Source of the DNA: JAICWP01 sp035278025 | GTDB taxonomy: Bacteria > Acidobacteriota > Terriglobia > Terriglobales > Acidobacteriaceae | Length of the DNA stretch: 60,912 nt | Reading direction: 5' to 3' | Assembly: GCA_035278025.1 (NCBI GenBank) | Contig: DATEJK010000019.1 | Coordinates: 1-60,912, forward strand | Shown: piece by piece, positions 1 through 8,191 of the stretch | Numbering within the stretch: the first letter of the stretch is position 1 | How the letters are laid out: the number at the start of each line of letters is the position of its first letter | The notes under the pieces: model-generated | What the model saw: only the letters and a program-made list of their open reading frames with translations | Database searches by the model: none | What the model was told of the DNA's origin: nothing | Position numbers and translations under genes: made by a program

Positions 1-495
1 GACCTGCGCCGGCCTAGCTGCTGTTCTGGCCTGGAGCTCAGTCCGGTCGCAGGGCTGGCGGAATGCTTCGCCAGCAACGATCCCGTGGCCAATTTTGTGT
101 ACCGCATCAGCGGCCTGGGCCTGTGCCTGATGCCGGCGGGCGCTCGGGTGGCGGCGGGAACGGAGTTGCTGGCTTCGCGTCGCATGTCGCACGTGCTGGC
201 AGAGACCGGCAGGACCTTTGATTGGGTATTCGTGGATTGCCCTCCCCTGTTGCCGGTGGCGGACTCGGTAGTGCTCTCGCGGCTGTGCGACGGCATTGTG
301 CTGGTGGTTCGCCGCAACAAGGCACTGAATACCGCTGTAGGAGAAGCGCTCAAGCGAATTGAGCCGGGGAAGCTGCTGGGGATCGTGCTCAATGACTTTC
401 CCAGCCGACACGGTTGCCAGGCTTATTTCCAGAGCTCCGCCGACATGACCCAAGGAAAAAATCCTGAGGTCAGCGAGCCCAGAGAAGCGGCGTGA
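1..495 (+). CDS. CpsD/CapB-type tyrosine-protein kinase, C-terminal part (5' truncated by window)
   Basis: The frame is open from the first base, so the gene begins upstream. The visible part starts with DLRRPS, the end of the Walker A' block of bacterial tyrosine kinases, and continues with LMPAG, ELLASRRM and the Walker B-like WVFVDCPPLLPVADS, all in the order usual for the CpsD/Wzc kinase domain. Family members control polymerisation and export of exopolysaccharide together with a Wzc-type membrane chain-length regulator. Walker A itself lies outside the window. The C-terminus has no evident tyrosine cluster. The stop overlaps the start of the next gene, so the two are probably co-translated. 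It opens a continuous plus-strand polysaccharide operon. The family call is firm; whether this is a separate CpsD or the end of a fused Wzc cannot be seen. Confidence 0.85.
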   Translation, partial: DLRRPSCCSGLELSPVAGLAECFASNDPVANFVYRISGLGLCLMPAGARVAAGTELLASRRMSHVLAETGRTFDWVFVDCPPLLPVADSVVLSRLCDGIVLVVRRNKALNTAVGEALKRIEPGKLLGIVLNDFPSRHGCQAYFQSSADMTQGKNPEVSEPREAA

Positions 496-1682
496 TTGCT
501 GAACTGATTCGCCTCAATTGGCAACGGCCCAGATTTCTTATGAGGAAGCACCCGTCCGCAATTCAATCGCTGCCCGCCATGCTCCGACGGAAAGCGGTGA
601 CGCCCGGGCCATCCCCGGGCGCTGATGCAGCCCGAGTTGCCGATGAGGCCGGGTTCATGCGCCAGATTTACCTGGAGCGACGGCGGGTGGAACGCACCCA
701 GCGAAGCCTGCTGCTGGTGCTGATGGATGGGATGGAGATGGGCGAGTTTGCGCGGACAGCGATGTTTGGCACTCTGGTGGCCAAGCTTTCCGGCATGTTG
801 CGAGACACCGACGCGCTGGGCTGGTACCGGCAAGGCATAGTTCTGGGCATTCTGCTTCCCGACCTGGAGCGGGCCGACCCGGCCCTGCTTGGCTCAGTGT
901 TTGAAAAGTTCTCCAGTCTGCTGGAGGATTCGCTGGGCGCGGAGCTTGCACGCCGGATGCGGCTTACGGTCCATGTCTTCCCCACTCCGTTGGGATTGGG
1001 GGACGAGGCGGCCGACCTTACGCTCTATCCGGAATTGCCCCGGAGGGGAGGCTCGCAATTTGAAGCGGCGCTCAAGAGGGGTTTGGATTTGAGCATAAGC
1101 GTGCCGGCCCTGCTGCTGTTGTCGCCGCTGTTGGCAGTGCTGGCCGTGGCGGTGAAATTCTCCTCGCGAGGACCGGCGCTGTTTCGCCAGACGCGGCTGG
1201 GACACCATGGCAAGCCCTTCAGTTTTTTGAAATTCCGCTCGATGTACAGGGACAGCGGCAGCGCGGTGCATGAGCAATACGTTGCAAAATTCATAGCCGG
1301 CGAACGGGCTGAAAGCAGAAACGGCATTTTCAAGATAACCGACGATCCGCGCGTGACCGCGGTGGGGCGCATTCTACGCCGCACCAGCCTGGACGAACTG
1401 CCGCAATTGTGGAACGTGCTGAGGGGCGAGATGTCACTGGTGGGACCACGGCCACCCCTGAGTTATGAGTTCGAGCGCTACGCATGCTGGCATCGCAGGC
1501 GCGTTTTGGAGGTTAAGCCAGGCATGACCGGCCTTTGGCAGGTACACGGACGCAGCGGGACCAGCTTCGATGAAATGGTGCGACTGGACCTGCGCTATGC
1601 AAGGCGCCAGTCTCTGTGGCTGGACCTGAAAATCCTTTGGCAAACGCCGGGAGTTATGCTCTCCGGCAAGGGCGCTTACTGA
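492..1682 (+). CDS. Polyprenyl-phosphate sugar-1-phosphate transferase (WbaP/PglC-type domain) with degenerate GGDEF-like N-terminus
   Basis: Residues about 195-396 form a complete small-PGT domain: the KRGLDL entry, one membrane segment (PALLLLSPLLAVLAVAV), then RQTRLGHHGKPFSFLKFRSM, RTSLDELPQLWNVLRGEMSLVGPRPPL and KPGMTGLWQV. This family moves a sugar phosphate from a UDP-sugar to undecaprenyl phosphate and so starts repeat-unit synthesis at the inner membrane. The usual N-terminal membrane domain of WbaP is replaced by about 130 soluble residues (roughly 50-180) whose order, LLLVLMDG then LRDTDALGWYRQGIVLGILLP, follows the GGDEF fold but lacks the GGDEF signature. GTG at 492 overlaps the previous stop. 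ATG at 540 (residue 17) is an alternative start. Confidence 0.9.
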   Translation: MIAELIRLNWQRPRFLMRKHPSAIQSLPAMLRRKAVTPGPSPGADAARVADEAGFMRQIYLERRRVERTQRSLLLVLMDGMEMGEFARTAMFGTLVAKLSGMLRDTDALGWYRQGIVLGILLPDLERADPALLGSVFEKFSSLLEDSLGAELARRMRLTVHVFPTPLGLGDEAADLTLYPELPRRGGSQFEAALKRGLDLSISVPALLLLSPLLAVLAVAVKFSSRGPALFRQTRLGHHGKPFSFLKFRSMYRDSGSAVHEQYVAKFIAGERAESRNGIFKITDDPRVTAVGRILRRTSLDELPQLWNVLRGEMSLVGPRPPLSYEFERYACWHRRRVLEVKPGMTGLWQVHGRSGTSFDEMVRLDLRYARRQSLWLDLKILWQTPGVMLSGKGAY

Positions 1683-1683
1683 G

Positions 1684-2745
1684 ATGGCGGCGCTTGCAGC
1701 CGCCCCGATGCCGGAGCCGGCAACCGATGCAGCCGCGCGGGGCAGGATTCATCTCGGGGTGATTGGATACGGCTATTGGGGCACCAATATCTTGCGCAAT
1801 CTGCGGAGTCTGCCTGGCGCACACGTGGACTCTCTCTGCGACATCAACCAGAAGTCGCTGCAACGGGCGGGGCAGACTTATCCAGAGCTGCACCTGACCA
1901 AGGACGCAGCCGAGATACTCAGCTCCCCTAACATTGACGCGGTCGCCATTATTACTCCGGTACGGACGCACTTCGAACTGGCCCAAGCCGCCTTGCAAGA
2001 AGGCAAACACGTCTTTGTGGAAAAGCCCTTCACCGCCAACTCAGGCCAGGCGCAGCAATTGATCGAGCTGGCAGACCGGCGAGGGTTGACGCTGATGGTG
2101 GACCACACCTTCCTGTTCACCGGGGCGGTAAAGAAAATCCACCAGCTCATCTATAACGGGACCCTGGGTGCTCTCTACTACTACGATTCCATGCGCGTCA
2201 ACCTTGGCATGTTTCAGCATGATGTGAACGTAGTGTGGGATCTGGCGCCGCACGACCTGTCCATAATGGATTATCTGGTGCGTTGCAAGCCGGAGGCTGT
2301 CAGCGCCACCGGTCAACGCCACGTCAACGAATTAGAGGACGTAGCCTTTATTACCATTTATTTTCCGGAAAGAATGATTGCGCACATCAATGTGAACTGG
2401 CTTTCCCCGGTGAAGGTGCGGAGCACACTCATCGGCGGGGAGCGCAGAATGCTGGTGTGGAACGATCTGGAGGCTGACGAGAAGATCAAGGTTTACGACA
2501 GAGGAGTAAAAGTGGGCAGACGGGAGCAGGTTTACGAACTGCTGCTCAGCTACCGGTCGGGCGATATCTGGATACCGCACGTCGCGGGAGTAGAGGCCCT
2601 GCAAAGCGAATTGGACTACTTTCTTGATTGCGTGGCTGACAACAAGAAGCCGATCAACGACGGCAATGCGGGGCTGCGGGTGGTGAAACTTCTGGAAGCG
2701 GCCTCGCGTTCGCTGGCCAGAGGCGGGGAACTGGTGTACCTGTGA
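1684..2745 (+). CDS. Gfo/Idh/MocA oxidoreductase, WlbA/WbpB-like UDP-sugar 3-dehydrogenase
   Basis: The 353-residue protein has an N-terminal NAD-binding Rossmann fold (GVIGYGYWGTNILRNL, about residues 23-38), the EKPF lysine motif near residue 115, and WDLAPHDLSIMDYL near 190, which carries the histidine expected in the active site. WlbA/WbpB enzymes oxidise C3 of UDP-N-acetylglucosaminuronate to a 3-keto sugar. That reading rests on the next two genes, an acetyltransferase and a DegT aminotransferase, which together make the classic Wlb/Wbp trio for a 2,3-diacetamido uronate. The UDP-GlcNAc 6-dehydrogenase that would supply the substrate is not in the window. It starts one base after the preceding stop and overlaps the next start. 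The family is certain; the exact substrate is inferred. Confidence 0.85.
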   Translation: MAALAAAPMPEPATDAAARGRIHLGVIGYGYWGTNILRNLRSLPGAHVDSLCDINQKSLQRAGQTYPELHLTKDAAEILSSPNIDAVAIITPVRTHFELAQAALQEGKHVFVEKPFTANSGQAQQLIELADRRGLTLMVDHTFLFTGAVKKIHQLIYNGTLGALYYYDSMRVNLGMFQHDVNVVWDLAPHDLSIMDYLVRCKPEAVSATGQRHVNELEDVAFITIYFPERMIAHINVNWLSPVKVRSTLIGGERRMLVWNDLEADEKIKVYDRGVKVGRREQVYELLLSYRSGDIWIPHVAGVEALQSELDYFLDCVADNKKPINDGNAGLRVVKLLEAASRSLARGGELVYL

Positions 2746-3296
2746 ACGAATACTGCTGCATTGCCGCGGACGTGAAGCTAGGGCGGGGCGTGCGCCTGGC
2801 CAGGTTCATCAATCTCTACGGCTGCGAGGTGGGCTCCGAAACCAGGATTGGCGCGTTCGTGGAAATCCAGAAGAATGCAAAAATCGGCAGCCGGTGCAAG
2901 ATTTCCAGCCACAGCTTCATCTGTGAGGGCGTCACCATCGAAGACAACGTGTTCATCGGCCACGGAGTTGTTTTTATCAACGACACTTACCCGCGCGCCA
3001 CGACCGCCGGAAATCTGCAGACCGAGCAGGACTGGACGGTAGAGCCGACGTGCGTGCGCACAGGCGCGTCCATCGGCTCGGGAGCAACCATTCTGGCCAA
3101 CGTGACCATCGGCGAGAACGCGATGGTGGGCGCCGGCAGCGTAGTCACAAGAAACATTCCCGCCAACAGCATCGTGGCCGGCAATCCGGCGCGAGTTCTT
3201 CGTCATTTTTCCACAGCGCAAAGGTGCGACCATGAAACTCCTTTCTCCAATTCCATTTCTCGATCTGGTCAGCCCGCACCGCGAACTGCAAGATGA
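2742..3296 (+). CDS. Left-handed beta-helix N-acetyltransferase, WlbB/WbpD-like
   Basis: This is a hexapeptide-repeat protein with the chain IGAFVEIQKNAKIGSRCKIS, SHSFICEGVTIEDNVFIGHG, a loop containing FINDTYPRA, then GASIGSGATILANVTIGEN and a closing IVAGNPARVL. The layout and the 184-residue length match acetyl-CoA:3-amino-sugar N-acetyltransferases (WlbB/WbpD, QdtC-like), which acetylate the 3-amino group placed by the aminotransferase encoded next. GTG at 2742 overlaps the previous TGA. The reading frame runs 65 bases into the aminotransferase gene, so the last 20 or so residues are an unusual tail. It probably works on UDP-activated sugar in the cytoplasm. A dTDP-sugar acetyltransferase is the main alternative. 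Confidence 0.85.
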   Translation: MNEYCCIAADVKLGRGVRLARFINLYGCEVGSETRIGAFVEIQKNAKIGSRCKISSHSFICEGVTIEDNVFIGHGVVFINDTYPRATTAGNLQTEQDWTVEPTCVRTGASIGSGATILANVTIGENAMVGAGSVVTRNIPANSIVAGNPARVLRHFSTAQRCDHETPFSNSISRSGQPAPRTAR

Positions 3297-4458
3297 GATT
3301 TTGGCGGTAGTCGGCCAGGCATTGAGCACAGCCGTTTTCACCAACGGCCCCATGCTGCTGCAGTTCGAGAGCGCATTCGCCGAGTTCTGCGGAACCCGGC
3401 ACTGCGTTGGGGTAAGCAGTGGAACAGATGCCCTGCGTTTCGCGCTGCTGGCGTGCGGCGTTGGCCGGGACCATGCCGTGCTCACGGTACCCAATTCCTT
3501 CGTTGCTACCGCCGAAGCCATATCCCAGGCTGGCGCCGTTCCTGAATTTGTGGACGTTCACCCGCGCACCTGCAATATGGATGTGGCGCAATTGCGCGAC
3601 TACCTTGAAAGGCGCTGTCATCCGGATAGCCAGGGCAACCTGATCAGCAGCCGGAGCGGGCGGCGCGTGACCGCAATCATCCCGGTGCACTTGTACGGCC
3701 AGCCCGCGGAAATGGACGCAATCCTAGAGTTGGCCCGCAGCCGTGGCCTTATGGTGATTGAGGATGCTTGTCAGGCGCACGGAGCAGAGTATCTCTCGCG
3801 CGCCGCCGAGGCATGGCTTCCGGTGGGATGCATGGGACGGGCCGCCGCTTTCAGCTTCTATCCGGGGAAAAACCTGGGAGCGTGCGGCGAGGCGGGTGCA
3901 GTCACGACCAATGATGACGAGGTTGCGCGCCAGGTACGGATGCTGCGCGACCACGGCCAGGCGCACAAATACGAACATGCCATCGAGGGCTACAACGGAC
4001 GCATGGACACCATTCAGGCGGGCATTTTGCTGAGCAAGCTGCGCCGGTTGCGCCAGTGGAACCAGCAACGCCGTGCCGTGGCCGCACGTTACCACGAACT
4101 CTTTACGGGCTACTCAGGAGTGGTGCTGCCTCATGAAGCGGAATATGCGCGCTCAAATCACCACCTGTTTGTGATACGGGTGCGCCAGCGCAGCCGACTG
4201 CTGGAGCATCTTGCCGAAGCCGGCATTGGCGCCGCCATTCATTACCCGGCGCCCATCCACCTTCAGGCCGCATTCCGGCGCCTGGGATACAAGGCCGGGG
4301 ATTTTCCGGTTTCCGAACGGCTGGCGTCGGAGGTGCTTTCCCTGCCCATGTACCCCCACCTCACTGCCAGCCAGCAGACCCGGGTGGTGGAGACGATACG
4401 GAACTCTCTCGGCGCGCAGACGAATACGGCCGCAGCGCTGGCCGGGGCGGTGTCGTAA
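3232..4458 (+). CDS. DegT/DnrJ/EryC1/StrS sugar aminotransferase, WlbC/WbpE-like
   Basis: A PLP-dependent aminotransferase of 408 residues. Visible blocks are FLDLVSPH at the N-terminus, GVSSGTDALRFAL, the NSFVATAEAI strand, VIEDACQAHGAEY with the PLP-stacking and Asp residues, and FSFYPGKNLGACGEAG, which holds the Schiff-base lysine. The ending LPMYPHLTASQ is typical. Members transfer an amino group, usually from glutamate, to a keto-sugar nucleotide; here the likely substrate is the 3-keto product of the oxidoreductase two genes upstream. The ATG lies inside the acetyltransferase frame (65-base overlap), which supports translational coupling. A small insertion near residues 125-140 makes it longer than typical WlbC proteins. 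This is the last gene before a repeat-bearing gap. Confidence 0.9.
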   Translation: MKLLSPIPFLDLVSPHRELQDEILAVVGQALSTAVFTNGPMLLQFESAFAEFCGTRHCVGVSSGTDALRFALLACGVGRDHAVLTVPNSFVATAEAISQAGAVPEFVDVHPRTCNMDVAQLRDYLERRCHPDSQGNLISSRSGRRVTAIIPVHLYGQPAEMDAILELARSRGLMVIEDACQAHGAEYLSRAAEAWLPVGCMGRAAAFSFYPGKNLGACGEAGAVTTNDDEVARQVRMLRDHGQAHKYEHAIEGYNGRMDTIQAGILLSKLRRLRQWNQQRRAVAARYHELFTGYSGVVLPHEAEYARSNHHLFVIRVRQRSRLLEHLAEAGIGAAIHYPAPIHLQAAFRRLGYKAGDFPVSERLASEVLSLPMYPHLTASQQTRVVETIRNSLGAQTNTAAALAGAVS

Positions 4459-4735
4459 ATCGTGAATCTTACGGGTCACCCACAGCGGCTAAAGCCGGAC
4501 TCGGAATAGCGCCGGGCTTGGCACGGATGAAGGCGTGCCCTGATACGAACCGTTCCGGATGAAAAATGAAGTTTTCGCAGGGCCTGAAGGCCCTCTTTTG
4601 AAATGATGAGCCCGTAAGCGCGCATGTTATGCAGATGGTATTCCCAGAAGCTTGCATGTTGGTCACCCGCGCCGTCAGCGACCTCCACCCGGCTGTGAAT
4701 GAAGTCAAGATCAGGGACGGAGGCCTCCGCCCACA
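4459..4735 (+). repeat. Intergenic REP-like palindromic segment
   Basis: No convincing gene. The segment holds short hairpins typical of dispersed extragenic repeats: CGGCTAAAGCCG near 4486 (5-bp arms, AA loop) and GGGCCTGAAGGCCC near 4580 (6-bp arms, GA loop), with a GCGCCGGGC block between them. Repeats built on 'cggctaaagccg' and 'gggcctgaaggccc' recur, as I recall, in acidobacterial genomes. GGAGG at 4719-4723 could serve the next gene with a long 12-base spacing. The segment separates two transcription blocks or marks an old insertion; a promoter is not clear. Confidence 0.5.
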
Positions 4736-5773
4736 ATGAGTCCCCAGCCCGAACTCTCGATCATCATTGTCAACTGGCACTCGGCCGAGCATCTACGTGC
4801 GTGCGTGGCCAGCATCTTCTCGGAACAATCCGACGTCAGCTTTGAAGTCCTAGTGATTGATAACGCCTCCCACGATGGCGGCGGAGAAATGCTGCAGCGG
4901 TACTTTCCCCAGGTGCGCTTCCTGCAATCGGCAAGGAATCTTGGCTTTGCCGCCGCCAACAATCTCGCATTTGCTTTTTCGGCGGGTCGCAGCCTGCTGT
5001 TCCTGAATCCCGACGCCGAACTGGTGGGCCCGGCGTTGCGGCGCATGCTGGACGCGCTTTGGGGCATGCCAGACGCCGGCATCGTCGGTCCCAGACTTGT
5101 CAGCCCCGGCCTTTCGCCGCAGTCGAACTGCATGCGCTGCCTGCCAACGGTATTGAATCAACTGCTGGATTCGTCGTTCAGCCGCGGCATTTGCCCGCGC
5201 TGGTGGGGTTTTGACGTGGTGAAGCGCGAGTCACATGAGCCGGTTCCAGCCGCGGTTGTGCCGGGCACATGCCTGATGGTCCGGCGCAATGTGTTCCTCG
5301 AAAGCGGACTGTTCAACGCGGCCTACTTCATGTATGCGGAGGACGTTGACCTCTGCTGCCAGGCTCGGAAGCTGGGATGGAAAAGCTATTACGTGCACGA
5401 TGCGGTGGTGATTCATCACGGAGGGCGCAGTTCACGCCTGCAAAGCGGCGAGGCGTTTCCCGCTGTGCTGATGCGGGAGTCGGTGTGGAAGTTCCTGAAT
5501 GTCAATCGCGGGCGGACCTACGCCGCACTGTATAGGGCGACAACAGCGTTGGCCGCGGCTGGCCGGATGGTGGCTTGCAGCGGGCTGCGGCTGGCCGGCA
5601 GCCGCGACCGGCGTCATCGGTGGCGGACGGCCGCCCGGAAATGGTGGAGAGTCCTGCGCTGGAGTCTCGGGCTGGAAGGATGGGCTCGAGGGCTGGGCGC
5701 TCCACCAGCGGGAGCGGCCCCGGTTTTCAAGCTCCACCCCGCATTGGCACCGGAGAAGAGGCTCCGGGCCTGA
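4736..5773 (+). CDS. Family 2 glycosyltransferase (rhamnosyltransferase-like)
   Basis: A GT-A fold glycosyltransferase of 345 residues. Residues 5-30 give LSIIIVNWHSAEHLRACVAS, followed by VLVIDNASHDGG, NLGFAAANN and LFLNPDAEL; the NPDAEL block supplies the DXD-like metal and nucleotide site. MYAEDVDLCCQARKLGW and VIHHGG downstream are typical of the GT2 group that includes many rhamnosyl- and galactofuranosyltransferases. The C-terminal 80 residues are basic and rich in Arg and Trp and may lie against the membrane. It likely adds one sugar of the repeat unit on the cytoplasmic side. Donor and linkage cannot be told from sequence. Confidence 0.88.
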   Translation: MSPQPELSIIIVNWHSAEHLRACVASIFSEQSDVSFEVLVIDNASHDGGGEMLQRYFPQVRFLQSARNLGFAAANNLAFAFSAGRSLLFLNPDAELVGPALRRMLDALWGMPDAGIVGPRLVSPGLSPQSNCMRCLPTVLNQLLDSSFSRGICPRWWGFDVVKRESHEPVPAAVVPGTCLMVRRNVFLESGLFNAAYFMYAEDVDLCCQARKLGWKSYYVHDAVVIHHGGRSSRLQSGEAFPAVLMRESVWKFLNVNRGRTYAALYRATTALAAAGRMVACSGLRLAGSRDRRHRWRTAARKWWRVLRWSLGLEGWARGLGAPPAGAAPVFKLHPALAPEKRLRA

Positions 5774-5806
5774 CGTCTTACAAAATCACAGGCCGCGGCA
5801 AAATTC

Positions 5807-6667
5807 ATGAATCCAAACTCCTCTATTGCAGGCGCACGGCAGGCTCCTCCGCCCTTTCTGTTCCGTTGCTTCAAAGCTCTGAAGCGCCACCACGTTCGCG
5901 GCGCACATCGCATGCTGCTGGTATGGCAGCGCATGCAGGGCGACTGCCTGGTGCTTTATCCTCTCTCTCCCACGGTCAACGCAGCTGTTCCCATCAACCG
6001 CATGGAGAATGCCTGGGAACTGCAGGACATTCTCGCCTACGAACAGGACCTGATTCGAACCTGCTGCGCCGCTTTGGCTCCTTGCCGCGACGTGACTCTG
6101 TTCGACTGCGGCGCCGACATCGGCTTGTTCACCGCGCTTCTGTGTTCGCGGTGCGACCGGATCGGACGCGTGCTGGCTTTCGAACCGAATCGCAGGGTGG
6201 AGCAGGTGCTGCGTCATAACCTGGCTCAATTCCCCCGCTCTGAGGTGCATATGGCGGCGGTCAGCAATTTCACCGGGCACGGCAAATTGCTGGCTCCCGC
6301 CTATGACCTCGGCGATCACGCCCGCTTCCTGGCGCCGGCGGAGCGGGGCGTTTCCGTCATAACCCTGGATAGCCTGGGCCTGTTTGGCGGCGATGTGCTG
6401 CTCAAAATTGATGTGGAAGGCGAAGAGTTGCCTGTGCTGGAGGGCGCGCGTGAAACCATCCGCCACGCCAGGCAGTGCGTGCTCACCCTGGAAGCACATC
6501 CCCTGGTCTGCCGACGGACCGGGATCGCTCCCAATGCGTGCCTGGCTTACCTGAGTTCGCTTCGGCGTTTCCGCTTCACCATCGCCGAAACCGGCAGGCA
6601 GGTGGGCCCGGAGGATGAAATTCTAGATCGAACCCGCGTTCTTAACCTGGTAGCAGTTTCTCAGTGA
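5807..6667 (+). CDS. FkbM-family SAM-dependent methyltransferase
   Basis: A Rossmann methyltransferase of 286 residues: motif I is TLFDCGADIGLFTALLC, motif II LAFEPNRRVEQVLRHNL, and the FkbM signature LLKIDVEGEELPVLEGA sits near residue 205. FkbM proteins O-methylate sugars or polyketides; in polysaccharide loci they commonly cap or decorate a residue of the repeat unit. The ATG follows the preceding stop by 33 bases without a strong Shine-Dalgarno match. The gene after it begins 7 bases downstream. The substrate is unknown; a decorated exopolysaccharide sugar is the natural inference from the neighbours. Confidence 0.88.
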   Translation: MNPNSSIAGARQAPPPFLFRCFKALKRHHVRGAHRMLLVWQRMQGDCLVLYPLSPTVNAAVPINRMENAWELQDILAYEQDLIRTCCAALAPCRDVTLFDCGADIGLFTALLCSRCDRIGRVLAFEPNRRVEQVLRHNLAQFPRSEVHMAAVSNFTGHGKLLAPAYDLGDHARFLAPAERGVSVITLDSLGLFGGDVLLKIDVEGEELPVLEGARETIRHARQCVLTLEAHPLVCRRTGIAPNACLAYLSSLRRFRFTIAETGRQVGPEDEILDRTRVLNLVAVSQ

Positions 6668-6674
6668 GGTAAGT

Positions 6675-8171
6675 GTGATTCGAGTATTTCTAGCTGCTTG
6701 TCTGATGCTGGCATCCGGCGTTAAATGCCCAGCCAAGGATTTCTACATAGCCCAGAACGCGGCGGGACGCGGCGACGGAAGCGGCTGCGCCAACGCGCTC
6801 GCCTATAGCTTTTTCAATGACCCGGCCAACTGGGGCGGCGGGGCCGCCCAGATCGGTCCCGGCGCCACCGTACACCTGTGCGGCGTGATCACCACCTTCA
6901 ATGGCTACGCCTATGACTACCTGACTTTTCGTGGCAGCGGAGTGAGCGGACAGCCAATCACTCTGAAATGGGAATTCAACGCCAAGCTCAGCGTGCCCAC
7001 CTGCGGCAGCGGCTCCTGCGTATTGTTCAGCGGCAGGAGCTACCTGGTGCTGGATGGCGGCAGCAACGGCGTGGTGGAGGAAACCGATAACGGCAGCGCT
7101 CTCGGCCACCAGGACCGGCATACCGCGCTCTATGGGCGGCCTTGCAATCATTGCGAATTCAAGAACCTGGCCTTGCGCAACATCTACGTGCACTCGCTCG
7201 CCTCGGACGATATCGGGGCCGATGGCCTCACGGTCTCCGGCCCCGGTGTCTCTATGCACGACATGAGCTGCAGCCACGCCAGCGGCTGCTTCACCATTTC
7301 CGTAGGCGGCGCGGATGACAGCCTGGAAATGTACAAGCTGGATTCCGACAACACCAACCACTGCATGACCGTTGCAGCCAATGGCGCAGGATACGCGCTG
7401 CTCTCAGCGCGCATTCACGACAACAGCTGCCGCGATTTCGCCAACTGGGACACCAGCAACAACACTTTTCATCACGATGGCATTCACCTGTATGCATTGA
7501 ACGGAGCAACCTTCCGCGATGTGCAGGTTTATGACAATTACTTCGGCGGCGATCCGGGGGTAAACGCCACCTCATTCATCTACGCCACGGGAGCTGTGAG
7601 CGATTCGTTCTTCTTTAATAACGTGATGCTCACGCCGGCGGGCAAATACTTCAACAACGGAGTGTTCTGCGCCGGGGGCGAGCACATCGCCATCTACAAT
7701 AACCTGATGCTCGGGGGGACCAGCGTTTCGGGGCTGTGCCTGGCCACCAGCGGCACCGGCATTGCGGTTAGAAACAACCTTGTGGGCAAATGCTCCGGGC
7801 TGATTTCGCTGGCCGCCGGCACCACTTTCGTGGACCGCGGCCTGGACCACAACGTGTACGGCCCGGGGCAGAACTGGAAAAGCGGGAGCACGTTTTACTA
7901 CACCTTCGAGCAGTGGAGGGCGGCTTCCGGCGAAGGCGCGCATTCGCTGACCACCTCTGATTTGAAGGTGGATTTCGAAGGGCGCCCCCAACCTGGCTCG
8001 CCGGCCATCGATTCTGGGGCGAACCTTTCCTACCATGCCATTGCTGCCTTGAACGCAGACAAACTGGGAAACCCGCGCTCCGCCTGCAGCGCCTGGGACG
8101 CGGGCGCCTACAATCACTCTCCCGGCCCGATTGTCGGGTCCGATTCATGGCCGTTCGCGGCCCTGCCCTAA
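6675..8171 (+). CDS. Secreted right-handed beta-helix protein of the exopolysaccharide locus
   Basis: GTG start followed by a signal-like stretch (FLAACLMLASGVKC), then FYIAQNAAGRGDGSGCANAL, the usual entry of parallel beta-helix proteins. The body repeats short Asn- and Gly-rich strands such as VYDNYFGG, FFNNVML, IYNNLML and VRNNLVG, as in pectate-lyase-like and poly-epimerase-like folds. Near the end, GSPAIDSGANLSYH is the common closing motif of such proteins. Proteins of this fold in polysaccharide operons are often lyases or C5-epimerases acting in the periplasm. I cannot place catalytic residues, so the enzyme class is open; a binding or structural role is possible. It overlaps the upstream edge of the flippase region by position only if the longer flippase start is used. 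Confidence 0.75.
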   Translation: MIRVFLAACLMLASGVKCPAKDFYIAQNAAGRGDGSGCANALAYSFFNDPANWGGGAAQIGPGATVHLCGVITTFNGYAYDYLTFRGSGVSGQPITLKWEFNAKLSVPTCGSGSCVLFSGRSYLVLDGGSNGVVEETDNGSALGHQDRHTALYGRPCNHCEFKNLALRNIYVHSLASDDIGADGLTVSGPGVSMHDMSCSHASGCFTISVGGADDSLEMYKLDSDNTNHCMTVAANGAGYALLSARIHDNSCRDFANWDTSNNTFHHDGIHLYALNGATFRDVQVYDNYFGGDPGVNATSFIYATGAVSDSFFFNNVMLTPAGKYFNNGVFCAGGEHIAIYNNLMLGGTSVSGLCLATSGTGIAVRNNLVGKCSGLISLAAGTTFVDRGLDHNVYGPGQNWKSGSTFYYTFEQWRAASGEGAHSLTTSDLKVDFEGRPQPGSPAIDSGANLSYHAIAALNADKLGNPRSACSAWDAGAYNHSPGPIVGSDSWPFAALP

Positions 8172-8191
8172 CCGGGCGCCCCGCAGGTCCC

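Noticed and set aside
4694..4709. TGTGA-ATGAAG-TCAAG near match to a Crp-type operator
   Set aside because: One half-site is imperfect and no -10 box is suitably placed; it lies in a repeat-bearing gap.
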